Source: CAYVTD01 sp964577665
Lineage (GTDB): Bacteria > Bacteroidota > Ignavibacteria > Kapaibacteriales > UBA2268
Length of the DNA stretch: 61,119 nucleotides
Direction: 5' to 3'
Assembly (NCBI GenBank): GCA_964577665.1
Contig: CAZOBD010000007.1
Span: 1 to 61,119 of the forward strand
In this document: positions 60,979-61,119 of the stretch, piece by piece
Layout: every line of letters begins with the position of its first letter
Numbering within the stretch: the stretch's first letter is position 1
The notes under the pieces: generated by a model
Seen by the model: only the letters and a program-made list of their open reading frames with translations
The model's database searches: none
Told to the model about the DNA's origin: nothing
Position numbers and translations under genes: made by a program

Positions 60979-61053
60979 CCCCACCCCTTCCCTCCCCAAG
61001 GGGAGGGAGCAAGATCATTGAATACCCTCCCTTTGGGGAGGGTTAGGGTGGGG
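60979..61053. repeat. Imperfect inverted repeat (GC-rich arms)
   Basis: CCCCACCCCTTCCCTCCCC on the left and GGGGAGGGTTAGGGTGGGG on the right. Each half also holds its own CCCTCCCC.../GGGGAGGG palindrome. Similar dispersed sequences occur in many FCB genomes. Confidence 0.75.
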
Positions 61054-61098
61054 CTAAAATAAAGAGATGAAACGCCTATGATTTTGAAAAGCACGCAA

Positions 61099-61119
61099 GG
61101 GGATGAATGTTTTGGGTAG
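61099..61119 (+). repeat. 21-bp direct repeat, copy 2
   Basis: Identical to 60906-60926 and ends exactly at the window edge, so it could extend further. Confidence 0.85.

Larger units (their letters stand above)
60750..61119. other. Spacer with inverted and direct repeats at the window end
   Basis: 370 bp with no convincing gene. It holds an inverted repeat at 60979-61053, bracketed by two identical 21-bp direct repeats (60906-60926 and 61099-61119). Confidence 0.7.

Noticed and set aside
60864..61094. Minus-strand ORF of 76 codons at the window end
   Set aside because: It is a translation of the GC-rich inverted repeat, a pattern often mis-annotated as a small protein.

Overview
The window looks like a chromosomal segment from a member of the Bacteroidota/Ignavibacteriota-Kapabacteria side of the FCB group. 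The evidence is: two secreted proteins with C-terminal type IX secretion (Por) sorting domains; a Bat (BatB-C-D-E) operon; DUF1460 and DUF2851 genes; promoter-like TATCTTTG boxes (the Bacteroidota -7 form) ahead of several genes; and AT-rich spacers with weak Shine-Dalgarno sequences. The exact genus cannot be read from the sequence.

Layout. 1-4.1 kb: an outer-membrane barrel protein, an S1-domain RNA-binding protein with a long acidic N-terminus, a secreted protein with a FlgD-like end, and a MarR regulator. 4.1-8.5 kb (minus): the Bat operon. 8.7-11.6 kb (plus): rpmH, rnpA, yidD, yidC, the conserved ribosome/membrane-insertion block often found near oriC. 11.6-18.6 kb: a secreted C25-like T9SS cargo protein, an FAD-linked oxidase, an OmpA-family protein and a DUF1460 amidase-like protein. 

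18.9-32.8 kb is the unusual part: a 14 kb array of at least twelve toxin-antitoxin pairs (four HicAB, several PIN-domain VapC-like modules, several RelE/ParE modules) plus a few accessory genes. Nearly all genes are on the minus strand, and units are separated by one of two families of intergenic repeats. Type A has a conserved hairpin with a G-rich loop (10 copies, 18.9-25.9 kb). Type B is a 40-110 bp palindromic element with a conserved terminal block (8 copies, 27.7-32.8 kb). Each repeat sits in one fixed orientation next to the 3' end of the unit, even where the genes of one unit are inverted. This is the geometry of a cassette array, but classical attC core sites and an integrase are not visible in the window.

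32.9-38.0 kb: an AI-2E-family permease, an ABC-F ATPase, a SAM hydrolase (DUF62) and a DUF2851 protein. 38.2-58.0 kb: a single reading frame of about 6,580 residues encoding a giant secreted T9SS protein. It has about 33 Ig-like repeats, four FG-GAP/VCBS blocks each followed by an Fn3-like segment, and three NHL propeller segments that appear to be inserted inside Ig-like domains at the same loop. 58.0-61.1 kb: a repeat-rich spacer, a lipoprotein, a sigma factor lacking region 4, a UmuD-like protein with an altered cleavage region, and at the window end an inverted repeat bracketed by 21-bp direct repeats. A dispersed 33-bp palindrome occurs four times, beside the TA array and in the 58.5-59.7 kb region.
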